Of a stretch of DNA of 64,000 nt, positions 15,154 through 24,199 are shown piece by piece. The stretch covers positions 310,001 through 374,000 of the forward strand of contig NZ_FOVZ01000003.1 in NCBI RefSeq assembly GCF_900115295.1, written 5' to 3'. Origin of the DNA: Sphingomonas sp. OK281 (lineage in GTDB: Bacteria; Pseudomonadota; Alphaproteobacteria; Sphingomonadales; Sphingomonadaceae). Under the pieces are notes generated by a model. That model saw nothing but the letters and a program-made list of their open reading frames with translations, made no database searches and was not told the origin of the DNA. Made by a program: the position numbers and the translations under genes. How positions within the stretch are numbered: the first letter of the stretch is position 1; each line of letters starts with the position of its first letter.

Positions 15154-17394
15154 CTAGAACCCCTTCAGCAACGGCAGGATCGTCGAATAATCGTCGGTCC
15201 ACGCGGTGAAGCCCTTGCGCGGCACCAGCGGAGTCCATGCGGGATCACCCGATCGCAACGCGGCAATCGCACGCGGATCGCGCGACAACGCCACCCAGTC
15301 CGACGCCGACGCGCGATCGACCAGCAAGCTCGACGGACGGTATTTCAGCTCGATTGGAGTCCACCCGCCCTCGCGCGCCGCCGCCGCGATCACCGGTTCC
15401 AGATCGATGAACCGGTTGGAGATGTGCACCAGCAACAGGCCGCCCGGCGACAGCACCCGGCCATAGGTCGCGAACGCCTCGCGCGTCATCAGGTGCATCG
15501 GCACCGAATCCGACGAGAACGCATCGAGTGCGAGCAGGTCGAGGCTGTCGGGCGCATCATGCGCGAGCGCGATCCGGGCATCGCCCATCCTAATCTCGGG
15601 CTGGGGCAGGCAGCGCGACAGATAGGTGAACTGGCCTGTATCCCGCGCGATCCGCACCACCGCCGGATCGATCTCGTAGAACCGCCAGCGCTGGCCCGGC
15701 CGCGCGTAGCAGGAGAGCGTCCCCGTCCCGAGCCCGACCACGCCGATCCGCGCCTGCGGGCCGTACAGCGCCGGCGCGGCGCGCATCGCCTGCCCGACGC
15801 CCGATCCGACCGCGTAATAGGTGGTCGGCGTCCGTTCGCGCTCGGGCGAACCGCGCAACTGGATGCCGTGCACGGTCGTCCCATGATCGAGCTCGCGAAC
15901 GCCGCCGTCCCGCCCCGGCGTATTGCGCACGGTATAGACGCCGAAATAGCTCCGCACCCGTGCGCCCGGATCGAGCGAGAACTCAAGCGAGCGATACCCG
16001 CCGAACAGCACGAGCGCCCCCGCGAGCACGACCATGTACGGCCGTCGCGCACCGATCGCGACGAACCCGATGGCTGCGATCACGAGGAAGACGAGGCCCT
16101 GGCGCCCCTCCCCGAACACGCCGTCTGGATTGCCGATCCGCAACCCGGTGAGGGCCAGCATCGCCGCGACGATCGCGAGCAGCGCAACGTATTTCGCCGG
16201 CCCCTTGCCCATCCACAGGGCGCGGAACCGTCCGAACAGATACATTTGCGGCACCAGCGCGCCCGCCGCCAGGATCAGCAGCGGATACTCGTAGGTCCAG
16301 TCGAACACCACCGGCGCCACCAGCGCGGCGAACACGCCACCGAGCGCGCCACCAGCCGACATGGCGAGGTAAAAGCCCGTCAGCCGATCGGGTGCGGGTC
16401 GCTTGCGATACAGAGCAGTGTGCAGCGCGACCGAGATCATGAACAGCAACACCAGCGCGATCCCCGCGCTGAAGAACGGGCGCTCGTTGACCCCGCCCAT
16501 GATGATTCCGCCGAACAGCAGAATCGTGATCGGCGCGATCCGGGTCAGAAGGTCGGCGAGCCAGCGATCGTTCGCGAACGCCACGCTGAAGCTTAGCAGG
16601 TACAGCCCGAGCGGGATCACCCAAAGCAGCGGCATCGCCACGATATCGGTGGTGATGTAGGTCGAGGTCGCCAGCATCATCCCCGACGGCACGAGCGCCA
16701 GCGCGATCCAATGCGCGATCCGCCGCGCGCCGGGCGGCGCGCTGGTCGCGGCGACATGATCGACTGCCGCGGTCTTCGGCAGGCGCGTGGCGCAGGCGAG
16801 CACCAGCATGATCAGCAGCAGATACCCGCCGCTCCAAAGCAAGCTCTGCCCGTGCACCGCCATCAGCGGCTCGACCAGCAACGGGTACGCGATCAGCCCC
16901 GCGAAACTGCCGAGATTGGACGCGGCATACAGCGCATACGGATCGCCGCCCCCGCTCGCCGCGCTGAACCAGCGCTGGATCAGCGGCGCCTGCGCGGAGA
17001 CCGCAAAGAACAACGGCCCGATCGACAATCCGAGCAGCCACGGCACCCACAAGGCCGGCAACGCGTCCGCCGGAAGCTCCATCGCGATCAATCCGATCGG
17101 CAACCACAGCGCCGCGACGATCAGCACGCCCAGATGGATCGCCGCCTGCGCCCGCGGCCGGACACGCCCGAGCCAATGCGCATACGCATAGCCCGCGAGC
17201 AGCAACGCCTGGTACACCAGCATCGCCGAGTTCCACACCGCCGGCGCGCCCCCCAGACGCGGCAACGCCATCCGCGCCACCATCGGCTGGACGAGGAACA
17301 GCAGGAACGACCCGGTAAGGATCGTCGCGACGAACATCGTCCGGCACCAGCGCGCCATCAGTGGCCGCACTTCCATAGCATCGGTGTCAGACAT
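15154..17394 (-). CDS. Membrane-anchored spermidine-synthase-like protein (fused transporter-like + SpeE-like)
   Basis: 746 residues. About the first 480 contain a series of hydrophobic helices beginning MFVATILTGSFLLFLVQPMVARM, a stretch shared by membrane-fused spermidine synthase homologues. The last 270 form a Rossmann methyltransferase-like domain with IGVVGLGTGTLSCYARPG, YEIDPAVVRIA and LDLLALDAFSSDSVPMHLMT, typical of SpeE-like proteins. Whether it makes polyamines is doubtful, since no decarboxylase is nearby. ATG 17394 (8-nt overlap with the GNAT stop) is preferred over 17442. Third gene of the hemB operon. Confidence 0.8.
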   Translation of the reverse strand: MSDTDAMEVRPLMARWCRTMFVATILTGSFLLFLVQPMVARMALPRLGGAPAVWNSAMLVYQALLLAGYAYAHWLGRVRPRAQAAIHLGVLIVAALWLPIGLIAMELPADALPALWVPWLLGLSIGPLFFAVSAQAPLIQRWFSAASGGGDPYALYAASNLGSFAGLIAYPLLVEPLMAVHGQSLLWSGGYLLLIMLVLACATRLPKTAAVDHVAATSAPPGARRIAHWIALALVPSGMMLATSTYITTDIVAMPLLWVIPLGLYLLSFSVAFANDRWLADLLTRIAPITILLFGGIIMGGVNERPFFSAGIALVLLFMISVALHTALYRKRPAPDRLTGFYLAMSAGGALGGVFAALVAPVVFDWTYEYPLLILAAGALVPQMYLFGRFRALWMGKGPAKYVALLAIVAAMLALTGLRIGNPDGVFGEGRQGLVFLVIAAIGFVAIGARRPYMVVLAGALVLFGGYRSLEFSLDPGARVRSYFGVYTVRNTPGRDGGVRELDHGTTVHGIQLRGSPERERTPTTYYAVGSGVGQAMRAAPALYGPQARIGVVGLGTGTLSCYARPGQRWRFYEIDPAVVRIARDTGQFTYLSRCLPQPEIRMGDARIALAHDAPDSLDLLALDAFSSDSVPMHLMTREAFATYGRVLSPGGLLLVHISNRFIDLEPVIAAAAREGGWTPIELKYRPSSLLVDRASASDWVALSRDPRAIAALRSGDPAWTPLVPRKGFTAWTDDYSTILPLLKGF

Positions 17395-17926
17395 AAGCGG
17401 GGCGGTCGATCCGGTAGAGAATGTGGTGACGAAGGCGGTCATCTTCGGCGAGCTTCGGATGGTCGAAATCGCCTTCGACTACGCGGGTCATCCCGAGCCG
17501 CGCCATGAGCGCGCGGCTGGCCGTGTTTGCAGGGACGGTGATCGCCCAGACCGTCGGCACGTTCAACTCGTGCCAACCCCAGGCAAGGGAAGCCTCCGCC
17601 GCCTCCCGTGCATAGCCCCGCCCCCATTCGCTTTGGATAAGACTCCAGCCGATCTCCGGTTTCCCCTCGATCGGCGTACCGACCGGGCCGGGCTTGATCC
17701 CGCACCAGCCGATGAACGCACCGGTATCCCGTCGCTCGAGCGCCCAGAAGCACGCGCCATAGTCGGCGAACATCGCCTTCTGGCGTGCCACCACCGCGGC
17801 GGACTCGGCCAGCGACGGCGCCGGCCCGAGATACGCCATCACCGCCGGATCGGCACACATCGCATGATGCAAGGCGGCATCGTCATCACGCCAGCCACGC
17901 AAGATCAGCCGTTCGGTCTGGATCAT
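17387..17926 (-). CDS. GNAT-family N-acetyltransferase (RimJ/RimL-like)
   Basis: 179 residues with the RimJ-type layout: TERLILRGWRDDDAALHHAMCADPAVMAYLG, EIGWSLIQSEWGRGYAREAAEASL (acetyl-CoA-binding R/Q-x-x-G-x-G/A as WGRGYA), and a C-terminal NTASRALMARLGM loop. It probably acetylates a small molecule or protein N terminus in the cytoplasm. ATG 17926 overlaps the hemB stop by ATGA, and the 3' end overlaps the next gene by 8 nt. Confidence 0.88.
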   Translation of the reverse strand: MIQTERLILRGWRDDDAALHHAMCADPAVMAYLGPAPSLAESAAVVARQKAMFADYGACFWALERRDTGAFIGWCGIKPGPVGTPIEGKPEIGWSLIQSEWGRGYAREAAEASLAWGWHELNVPTVWAITVPANTASRALMARLGMTRVVEGDFDHPKLAEDDRLRHHILYRIDRPAYV

Positions 17927-18915
17927 CCGCCGAGCAATTTCGCCGCATGCGCCGCGTGGTAGGTCAGCACGCCCGAGCATCCGGCGCGCTTGAACGACAT
18001 CAGCGTCTCCAGCACCATGACGTCGCGCTCGGCCGCGCCAGCCGCGACCGCGTGCTCGATCATCGCGTATTCGCCCGACACCTGGTACGCAAACACCGGC
18101 ACCTCGAACGCCTGTCGGACGCGGACGATGATGTCGAGATACGGCAGGCCGGGCTTGACCATCACCGTGTCGGCGCCCTCCGCCAGGTCCATCGCGACCT
18201 CGCGCAGCGCCTCCTCGGCGTTGGCGTTGTCCATCTGGTACGTCTTCTTGTCGCCCTTGAGCAGCCCGCGCGAGCCGACCGCATCGCGGAACGGGCCATA
18301 GAACGCACTGGCGTACTTGGCGGCGTAGGACATGATCTGGACGTTGTGGTGCGACTCCGCCTCGAGCGCGCTGCGGATCATGCCGATCCGCCCGTCCATC
18401 ATGTCCGACGGCGCGATGATGTCGGCGCCCGCGTTCGCCTGGTTGAGTGCCTGCGCGACGAGCATCTCCGCAGTGGTGTCGTTGACGACATAGCCGGCCG
18501 CGTCGACCAGCCCGTCATGACCATGGCTCGTGTACGGATCGAGCGCGACGTCGGTCAGCACGCCGACCTCAGGCACAGCATCCTTCAGCGCACGGATCGC
18601 CTGGCACATCAGATTGTCGGGATTGAGCGCCTCGCGACCATCCTCCGTCCGCCGCTCGACCTGCGTATACGGGAACAGCGCGATGCACGGGATGCCGAGG
18701 TCGCGCGCCTCGCGGCCGCGCGCGACGATCCCGTCGACCGACCAGCGCGACACGCCCGGCAGGCTGGCGATCGGTTGCTCGACGCCGGCTCCTTCGGTGA
18801 CGAACAGCGGCCAGATCAGGTCGGCGGGAGTCAGCACGGTCTCGGCATGGAGGCGGCGGCTCCAGGCGGAGGCGCGAGTGCGACGAAGGCGAAGCGCGGG
18901 ATAGCTTGCGGTCAT
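17923..18915 (-). CDS. hemB: Delta-aminolevulinic acid dehydratase (porphobilinogen synthase)
   Basis: 330 residues, full length. It condenses two 5-aminolevulinate molecules to porphobilinogen in tetrapyrrole synthesis. Catalytic lysines are Lys200 (MSYAAKYASAFYGPFRDA) and Lys254 (VMVKPGLPYLD). The metal site reads TDVALDPYTSHGHDG (121-135), with Asp in place of the Cys ligands of zinc enzymes, the magnesium-type variant common in alphaproteobacteria. First gene of a three-gene operon with overlapping reading frames; ATG 18915 is chosen before TASYPALRLRRTR. Divergent from the lipid kinase. Confidence 0.97.
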   Translation of the reverse strand: MTASYPALRLRRTRASAWSRRLHAETVLTPADLIWPLFVTEGAGVEQPIASLPGVSRWSVDGIVARGREARDLGIPCIALFPYTQVERRTEDGREALNPDNLMCQAIRALKDAVPEVGVLTDVALDPYTSHGHDGLVDAAGYVVNDTTAEMLVAQALNQANAGADIIAPSDMMDGRIGMIRSALEAESHHNVQIMSYAAKYASAFYGPFRDAVGSRGLLKGDKKTYQMDNANAEEALREVAMDLAEGADTVMVKPGLPYLDIIVRVRQAFEVPVFAYQVSGEYAMIEHAVAAGAAERDVMVLETLMSFKRAGCSGVLTYHAAHAAKLLGG

Positions 18916-19007
18916 GCGGCGGGCTTTGCGGGATGCGCGGCGACGGATCAAGTTTTACGGGCGAAGCGTTACGGGTGCGAAACCGCATGCCGTGCGTTGG
19001 GGGCCTT

Positions 19008-19892
19008 ATGTCGAACGATACGATCACGTCCGCGGCGCTCGTCGTCAACGCCAAGTCGCGCAAAGGGCAGAAGCTGTTCAAGCGCGCCTGTGCAGCGATG
19101 TCGGGGCTACCTTATGAGGTCGACGCGCATGCAGTCGAGGATCCGAAGGACCTGGAAGCGACGGTGCTGCGCGCGCTGGCAAAGAAGCCCGACCTGCTGA
19201 TCCTGGGCGGCGGCGACGGAACGGTCAGCGGGCTGGTGGACCTGATGGTCGGCCATGACGTGATCCTCGGCGTACTGCCGCTCGGCACCGCCAACAGTTT
19301 CGCACGCACCTTGGGAATACCGCTCACCATCGAGGGCGCGGTGGACGTGATCCGTACCGGCAAGCCACGCCGGATCGATCTCGGCATGATCGACGGCGAT
19401 TATTTCGCGAACTGCGCGGCGATGGGCATCAGCCCGAAGATCGCCGAGACGGTGCCGCACGGGTTGAAGAAGGTCTTCGGCAAGGTCGGCTATCTGGCGT
19501 GGGCGACGTATCAGTACATGCGCTTCCGCCCGTTCACGCTGATCGTCGGCGAGGGCCCGACCGCAGTGAAGATCCGCGTAGTCGAGGTGCGGATTTCCAA
19601 CGGCCCGTATCACGGCGGCACCGAACTGGTCGACGCAGCGGCGGTCGATTCAGGCGAGATCGTCGTGCAGGCGGTGATGGGGCACGTGAAGCGGCGGCTG
19701 GTGCAGAACTGGTATGCCAGCGTGTTCCGGCTAGAGTCGCGTCACGAAAAGGTGCGTGATTTCCGGGGCAAGAGCCTGAAGATCAACACCATCCCGCCGC
19801 TGCCGATCTCGATCGACGGCGAGGTGCTGGCGAAGACCCCGGTAACGGCCAAGGTCGCGGCCGGGATCATCCGAGTGATGGCGCCGGCTTGA
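19008..19892 (+). CDS. Diacylglycerol-kinase-family lipid kinase (YegS/BmrU-like)
   Basis: 294 residues. The nucleotide-binding GGGDGT is at 67-72, followed by GVLPLGTANSFARTLGIP, the family hallmark, and a second domain with NGPYHGGTELVDAAAVDSGEIVVQAV and IDGEVLAKTPV. Members phosphorylate diacylglycerol, sphingoid bases or related lipids at the membrane face; the substrate here is open. A ceramide or sphingoid base would fit a sphingomonad but is inference. Divergent from hemB with 92 bp between the starts. Confidence 0.9.
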   Translation: MSNDTITSAALVVNAKSRKGQKLFKRACAAMSGLPYEVDAHAVEDPKDLEATVLRALAKKPDLLILGGGDGTVSGLVDLMVGHDVILGVLPLGTANSFARTLGIPLTIEGAVDVIRTGKPRRIDLGMIDGDYFANCAAMGISPKIAETVPHGLKKVFGKVGYLAWATYQYMRFRPFTLIVGEGPTAVKIRVVEVRISNGPYHGGTELVDAAAVDSGEIVVQAVMGHVKRRLVQNWYASVFRLESRHEKVRDFRGKSLKINTIPPLPISIDGEVLAKTPVTAKVAAGIIRVMAPA

Positions 19893-19931
19893 GGCACGCT
19901 CGACCAGCCGGACCGCCCGCTTCCTTGTTCT

Positions 19932-19975
19932 CCCGCGAAGGCGGGAGCCCAGACTGGGTCCCCGCCTTCGCGGGG
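19932..19975. repeat. Palindromic repeat, type A (copy 1)
   Basis: An imperfect inverted repeat with arms CCCGCGAAGGCGGG and CCCCGCCTTCGCGGGG around GCCCAGACTGGGT. A second copy lies at 60995-61043 and there too is followed closely by a type B element. Non-coding, in a convergent junction. Confidence 0.8.
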
Positions 19976-20008
19976 AAACAATTTAGTGGAGGAGTGACCC
20001 ATCCTCAC

Positions 20009-20113
20009 ACCACCCCGGCGAAGGCCGGGGCCCAATTGGAAAGGTCGGAGTAACTGATCGCAGTCCTCCGTTAGCAACGTTCCCCAATTGGGCCCCGGCC
20101 TCCGCCGGGGTGG
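20009..20113. repeat. Palindromic repeat, type B (copy 1)
   Basis: About 105 bp with long arms (ACCACCCCGGCGAAGGCC... and ...GGCCTCCGCCGGGGTGGT) that each end in the CCCAATTGG core and enclose GAAAGGTCGG...AACGTTCC. The copy at 61081-61184 is nearly identical. It lies between the stops of convergent genes. Confidence 0.8.
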
Positions 20114-20150
20114 TAGCTGTGAAGCGTAATCGTTCTCAAACCGACGCCCG

Positions 20151-20765
20151 TTACTTCACCCGCCGCACCGTCAAAATCTTAACCGGCGCAGCAATCATCT
20201 GCCCCTTCATCACCCCAACCCCAGCAGTCGGCGAAGTCGGCGCAGCAAGAATCCGCTTCACCACGTCCATCCCCTCAACAACATGCCCGAACGCCGCGAA
20301 CCCGGCCGTATCCCCACTCCCAGCCGGATTAGCATCAAGCGACAACACTGGCCCGACGGTAATGAAGAAATCCGCCGTAGCGCTCCCCGGCGCAAACCTA
20401 GCCATCGAGATCGTCGCATCGACATGCGACAGCCCGGTCTGGCTGGTCGGCTCATGCTTCACCGGCGGCAACAGCCGCTTAACCTCGCCCTGCGGCCCGC
20501 CCTGGATCAACCCAGAGTCCGCCCCGAGCTTCATCGCCCGGTAGAACGTCACCCCATCGAGCCGCTTCTGGTCGACGTACCGCAAGAAGTTCGCGGTCGT
20601 CAGCGGCGCGCGCTCCTTTTCCAGCGCCAGCGTGATCGGCCCCTCGCTCGTCGTCATCACGATCGAGACGGTCGCCGGGACGACAGGCGGCGGCGGAGCT
20701 TCCTGCGCCGAGACGGAAACGGCGCCGACAACGGCAAGAGCGAGCGTGACGAATCTGGAGATCAT
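20151..20765 (-). CDS. Cyclophilin-type peptidyl-prolyl cis-trans isomerase, exported
   Basis: 204 residues with a signal peptide ending VSAQE (about 1-21), so periplasmic. The cyclophilin core shows TSEGPITLALEKERAPLTTANFLRYVDQKRLDGVTFYRAM (catalytic Arg region altered), GLIQGG, SMARFAPGSATADFFITVG and the FAAFGHVVEGMDVVKRI end. It should assist folding of envelope proteins. The FHR(I/V) motif of the best-known members is replaced by FYRAM, as in many bacterial PpiA-like proteins. Confidence 0.92.
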   Translation of the reverse strand: MISRFVTLALAVVGAVSVSAQEAPPPPVVPATVSIVMTTSEGPITLALEKERAPLTTANFLRYVDQKRLDGVTFYRAMKLGADSGLIQGGPQGEVKRLLPPVKHEPTSQTGLSHVDATISMARFAPGSATADFFITVGPVLSLDANPAGSGDTAGFAAFGHVVEGMDVVKRILAAPTSPTAGVGVMKGQMIAAPVKILTVRRVK

Positions 20766-20879
20766 CCGCCACGCTACCGCGTCCTCCCCTCGCTGTCAGC
20801 GGCCCCGCGACACGATATTGCGCGCGGCAAAGTTTTGCTTGGGTTTGCACGCCCGCACGCAATGCGTATCCGGGTCGCG

Positions 20880-21785
20880 ATGACCGATCTCGCCATTCTC
20901 TACGAGCACCCGCTCTGGTTCGAACCGCTGTTCGCCGCCCTCGACCGCCGCGGCGTCGCGTTCACCCGCGCGACGCCCGACGGGTTCTGGAACCCCGCCG
21001 ACCAGAGCGCCCCCGCCCCCGTCGTCTTCAACCGCATCGCGATGTCGAGCTTCCTGCGCAACGACGAGCATCCGATCTTCGACACGATGGCAATGCTCGA
21101 TCACTGGCGCCGCACCGGCGCACGCGTGGTCAATGGCACCGACGTCCTCGCGATCGACGCCTCCAAGGCCCGCCAACTGTCGCTGATCGCCTCGCTCGGC
21201 CTCGCGATCCCCGAGACCCGCGTCGTCCACCGCGCCGCCGACGTCGTCCCCGCCGCCCAGACGCTCCGCTTCCCGCTGGTCGTCAAGGCGAACATCGGCG
21301 GATCGGGCGCCGGCATCATCCGTTTCGACAACCTCGAAGAACTCCGCACCGCCGTAGCCGATGCCGGCCTGCCAAGCAGCGTAGACGGCGTCCTGCTGGT
21401 CCAGGAATACGTCCCCGTCCGCGACGGCGCGATCACCCGGATCGAGACGCTCGACCGCAAGTTCCTCTACGCGATCGAAGTCGCCGGCGGCGGCGCATTC
21501 GATCTCTGCCCGGCAGATGCCTGCGTCGTCCCCGGCTCGGGCATCAAGATGGCCGCGGTCGAGCCCTCGCAAACATTGAAGGACGCCGCCGAAGCGATCG
21601 CCCGCGCGGTCGATCTCGACGTCGGCGGAGTCGAGGTGATGATCGACGACCGCGACGGCGTCGCGCGCTTCTACGACATCAACGCACTGTCGAATTTCGT
21701 CGCCAAGCCCTTGGAAACACTCGGCTGGGATCCGCACGACCGGCTCGTCGATTACCTCGTCGAACAGATCGAGAAGGCCCGCTGA
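20880..21785 (+). CDS. ATP-grasp family ligase (RimK/glutathione-synthetase-like)
   Basis: 301 residues. After a Rossmann-like pre-ATP-grasp region (LAILYEHPLWFEPLFAALDRRG) come KARQLSLIASLGLAIPETRVV, the ATP-binding strand RFPLVVKANIGGSGAGIIRF, LLVQEYVPVRDG and the metal-binding end GGVEVMIDDRDGVARFYDIN. ATP-grasp enzymes join a carboxylate to an amine or thiol by an acyl phosphate. The substrate is unknown; its place as first gene of an operon with a monooxygenase and a MetNIQ importer suggests a role with an imported amino acid-like compound. ATG 20862 is an alternative start. The stop overlaps the next ATG (TGATG). Confidence 0.8.
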   Translation: MTDLAILYEHPLWFEPLFAALDRRGVAFTRATPDGFWNPADQSAPAPVVFNRIAMSSFLRNDEHPIFDTMAMLDHWRRTGARVVNGTDVLAIDASKARQLSLIASLGLAIPETRVVHRAADVVPAAQTLRFPLVVKANIGGSGAGIIRFDNLEELRTAVADAGLPSSVDGVLLVQEYVPVRDGAITRIETLDRKFLYAIEVAGGGAFDLCPADACVVPGSGIKMAAVEPSQTLKDAAEAIARAVDLDVGGVEVMIDDRDGVARFYDINALSNFVAKPLETLGWDPHDRLVDYLVEQIEKAR

Positions 21786-22801
21786 TGCGCTATGGTTACT
21801 GGACTCCCGTCTTCGGCGGCTGGCTTCGCAACGTCCCCGACGAGGGGATGGAGGCGAGTTGGGCGTACACCAAGGCGCTCACGCAGAATGCCGAGCGCTG
21901 GGGGTATGACCTGACGCTGATCGCTGAGCTGAACCTCAACGACATCAAGGGCATCGAACAACCCGCGCTCGACGCGTGGTCGACGGCGGCGGCGCTGGCG
22001 GCGGTGACCGACAGCATCGAGCTGATGGTCGCGGTCCGTCCGAACTTCCATCACCCCGCGCTGTTCGCCAAGGCCGCGGCGAACATCGATCGGATCTCCG
22101 GCGGGCGGCTTGCGCTCAACGTCGTGTCGTCCTGGTGGGCGGACGAAGCCAAGCAATACGGCCTCCAGTTCGACCAGCACGACGATCGCTACGCGCGCAC
22201 CGCCGAGTGGTTGACCGTCGTCGATGGGCTTTGGACGCAGGAGCGGTTCGACTTCGCGGGCCAGTTCTACACCACCGAACAGGCGATCTGCGCGCCCAAG
22301 CCCGCCAAGCGCCCAACCGTCTACGCGGGCGGCGAGAGCGAGAAGGCCAAGGCGATAATCGCCGCGCAGTGCGACGCCTACGTCATGCACGGCGACCCCG
22401 CCGAGGCGATCGCGCCAAAGATCGCCGACATGGCGGCGCGACGCGAAGCAGCTGGCGGCGCGCCGATGCAATACGGCATGGCCGCGTACGCGATCGTGCG
22501 CGACAGCGAGGCGGAGGCGAAGCGCGAGCTCGACCGCATCACGAGCGTCACCGAACTCCCCGCCGGCTATGCGAATTTCGATCAGTGGTTGTCGGGCACG
22601 CAGCTCGAACGCGAGCTGAAGATCCAGGAATACTCCGTCTCCAACCGCGGCCTGCGTCCCAATCTGGTCGGCACGCCCGAGCAGTTGAAGGAGCGTGTCG
22701 CGGAGTACGAAGCCGCCGGTCTCGACCTGCTGCTGCTCCAGATGAGCCCGCAGGCCGAGGAAATGGAGCGGTTCGCCGCGCAGGTCATGGGCACCGCATG
22801 A
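21785..22801 (+). CDS. LLM-class flavin-dependent monooxygenase (SsuD/SfnG-like)
   Basis: 338 residues with the bacterial-luciferase-like TIM barrel: [26 protein letters not shown], the [40 protein letters not shown] block and [19 protein letters not shown], then [17 protein letters not shown]. These features place it near the alkanesulfonate and dimethylsulfone monooxygenases, which use reduced FMN and oxygen to cleave C-S bonds. A flavin reductase partner is not in the operon. It overlaps both neighbours by one and four bases. Substrate assignment is inference. Confidence 0.88.
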   Translation: MRYGYWTPVFGGWLRNVPDEGMEASWAYTKALTQNAERWGYDLTLIAELNLNDIKGIEQPALDAWSTAAALAAVTDSIELMVAVRPNFHHPALFAKAAANIDRISGGRLALNVVSSWWADEAKQYGLQFDQHDDRYARTAEWLTVVDGLWTQERFDFAGQFYTTEQAICAPKPAKRPTVYAGGESEKAKAIIAAQCDAYVMHGDPAEAIAPKIADMAARREAAGGAPMQYGMAAYAIVRDSEAEAKRELDRITSVTELPAGYANFDQWLSGTQLERELKIQEYSVSNRGLRPNLVGTPEQLKERVAEYEAAGLDLLLLQMSPQAEEMERFAAQVMGTA

Positions 22802-23532
22802 TACGCCTGATCGACGTCATCAAAACCTACCCGGCAAGCGAGGCGGCGGCCCTCGATGGCGTATCGCTCGAAATTCCCGCACGCGGCGTGTTCGGCGTCA
22901 TCGGCCAGTCCGGCGCGGGCAAATCGACGCTGATCCGCCTGATCAACGCGCTCGAACGCCCGACTTCGGGCCGGGTCGAAGTCGATGGCGTCGACGTAGC
23001 CGCGTTGTCGGCGGCGGACCTACGCGCGCTACGCCGCCGCATCGGCATGATCTTCCAGAACTTCGGACTGCTTTCGTCGCGCACGGTCGCGGCGAACGTC
23101 GCGTTCCCGCTGGTGCTCGCGGGCGTATCCGAAGCCGAACGCGAGACGAAAGTCGCCGCACTGCTCGACCGCGTAGGCCTCGCCGATCACGCCACCAAAT
23201 ATCCTGCCCAGCTCTCCGGCGGCCAGAAACAGCGCGTCGGCATCGCCCGCGCGCTCGCCACCGACCCCGACATCCTGCTCTGCGACGAAGCGACCAGCGC
23301 GCTGGATCCCGAAACCACCCGCTCGGTCCTGACCCTTCTCCGAGAGCTGAACCGAGACCTCGGCCTGACGATCGTCCTGATCACGCACGAAATGGACGTC
23401 GTCCGCTACGTCTGCGACCGCGTAGCCGTCCTCGAACGCGGCCGCATCGTCGAGACCGGAGACGTCACCGACATCTTCGCCAACGCCGCTCACCCGGCGA
23501 CGCAGCGCATGCTCGCGGCGCTGGCGGCATGA
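22798..23532 (+). CDS. metN: ABC importer ATPase, MetN-like, without NIL domain
   Basis: 244 residues. Walker [10 protein letters not shown] (36-44), Q-loop [17 protein letters not shown], signature LSGGQKQR (139-146), Walker [13 protein letters not shown], and the switch His in LITHEMDVV. The LSSRTVAxNVAFPLxLAG stretch is specific for the methionine importer subgroup. The C-terminal NIL domain that senses methionine in E. coli MetN (about 100 residues) is missing, so transport is probably not feedback-inhibited in that way. ATGA overlaps at both ends. Confidence 0.9.
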   Translation: MIRLIDVIKTYPASEAAALDGVSLEIPARGVFGVIGQSGAGKSTLIRLINALERPTSGRVEVDGVDVAALSAADLRALRRRIGMIFQNFGLLSSRTVAANVAFPLVLAGVSEAERETKVAALLDRVGLADHATKYPAQLSGGQKQRVGIARALATDPDILLCDEATSALDPETTRSVLTLLRELNRDLGLTIVLITHEMDVVRYVCDRVAVLERGRIVETGDVTDIFANAAHPATQRMLAALAA

Positions 23533-24191
23533 GCTTCTTCGCCAACATCGACTGGTCGGACATCGGCCAGGCCTGCCTCGACACGCTGATCATGCTCGGC
23601 GGATCGCTGATCCTGACGATCGCGTTCGGCCTCCCGCTCGGCGTCCTGCTCTACCTGACCGACCGGGGCCGCCTGTCGCAGAACCGCGTCGCCAACGCCG
23701 TGCTCGGCGTCATCGTCAACATTCTCCGCTCGGTGCCGTTCATCATCCTGCTGATCGTGATGATCCCGCTCACCGTCATGCTCGTCGGCACCTCGCTAGG
23801 CGTTGCCGGCGCGATCCCGCCGCTCGTCGTCGGCGCCGCGCCGTTCTACGCACGGCTCGTCGAGGGATCGCTGAAGGAAGTCGACCGCACCACGATCGAG
23901 GCGGTGCAGGCGATGGGCGCCACCACCCGCCAGATCGTCACCGGCGCGCTGATCCCCGAGGCGCTCCCCGGGCTGATCGCCGGCGCCACCGTGACCGCGG
24001 TCGCGCTCGTCTCGTTCACCGCGATGGCGGGCGTAGTCGGCGCGGGTGGGCTCGGCGATCTCGCGATCCGCTTTGGCTATCAGCGCTTCCAGACCGACGT
24101 CATGGTCGTCACCGTCGTGCTGCTGGTCGTGCTCGTCCAGATCATCCAATATGCCGGCGACGCGCTCGCCCGCCACTTCACCCGCCGCTAG
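23529..24191 (+). CDS. metI: ABC importer permease, MetI-like
   Basis: 220 residues with five hydrophobic segments, including [20 protein letters not shown] and [21 protein letters not shown]. The coupling (EAA) loop is [42 protein letters not shown] and [25 protein letters not shown] are MetI hallmarks. It forms the inner-membrane channel with MetN. Overlaps metN by 4 nt and precedes metQ by 8 nt. Confidence 0.93.
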   Translation: MSFFANIDWSDIGQACLDTLIMLGGSLILTIAFGLPLGVLLYLTDRGRLSQNRVANAVLGVIVNILRSVPFIILLIVMIPLTVMLVGTSLGVAGAIPPLVVGAAPFYARLVEGSLKEVDRTTIEAVQAMGATTRQIVTGALIPEALPGLIAGATVTAVALVSFTAMAGVVGAGGLGDLAIRFGYQRFQTDVMVVTVVLLVVLVQIIQYAGDALARHFTRR

Positions 24192-24199
24192 GAATTCGC

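Noticed and set aside
20766..20879. SAM-type riboswitch before the Met operon
   Set aside because: Only about 110 bases lie between the divergent genes, and no conserved SAM-I or SAM-II core or pseudoknot could be recognised.
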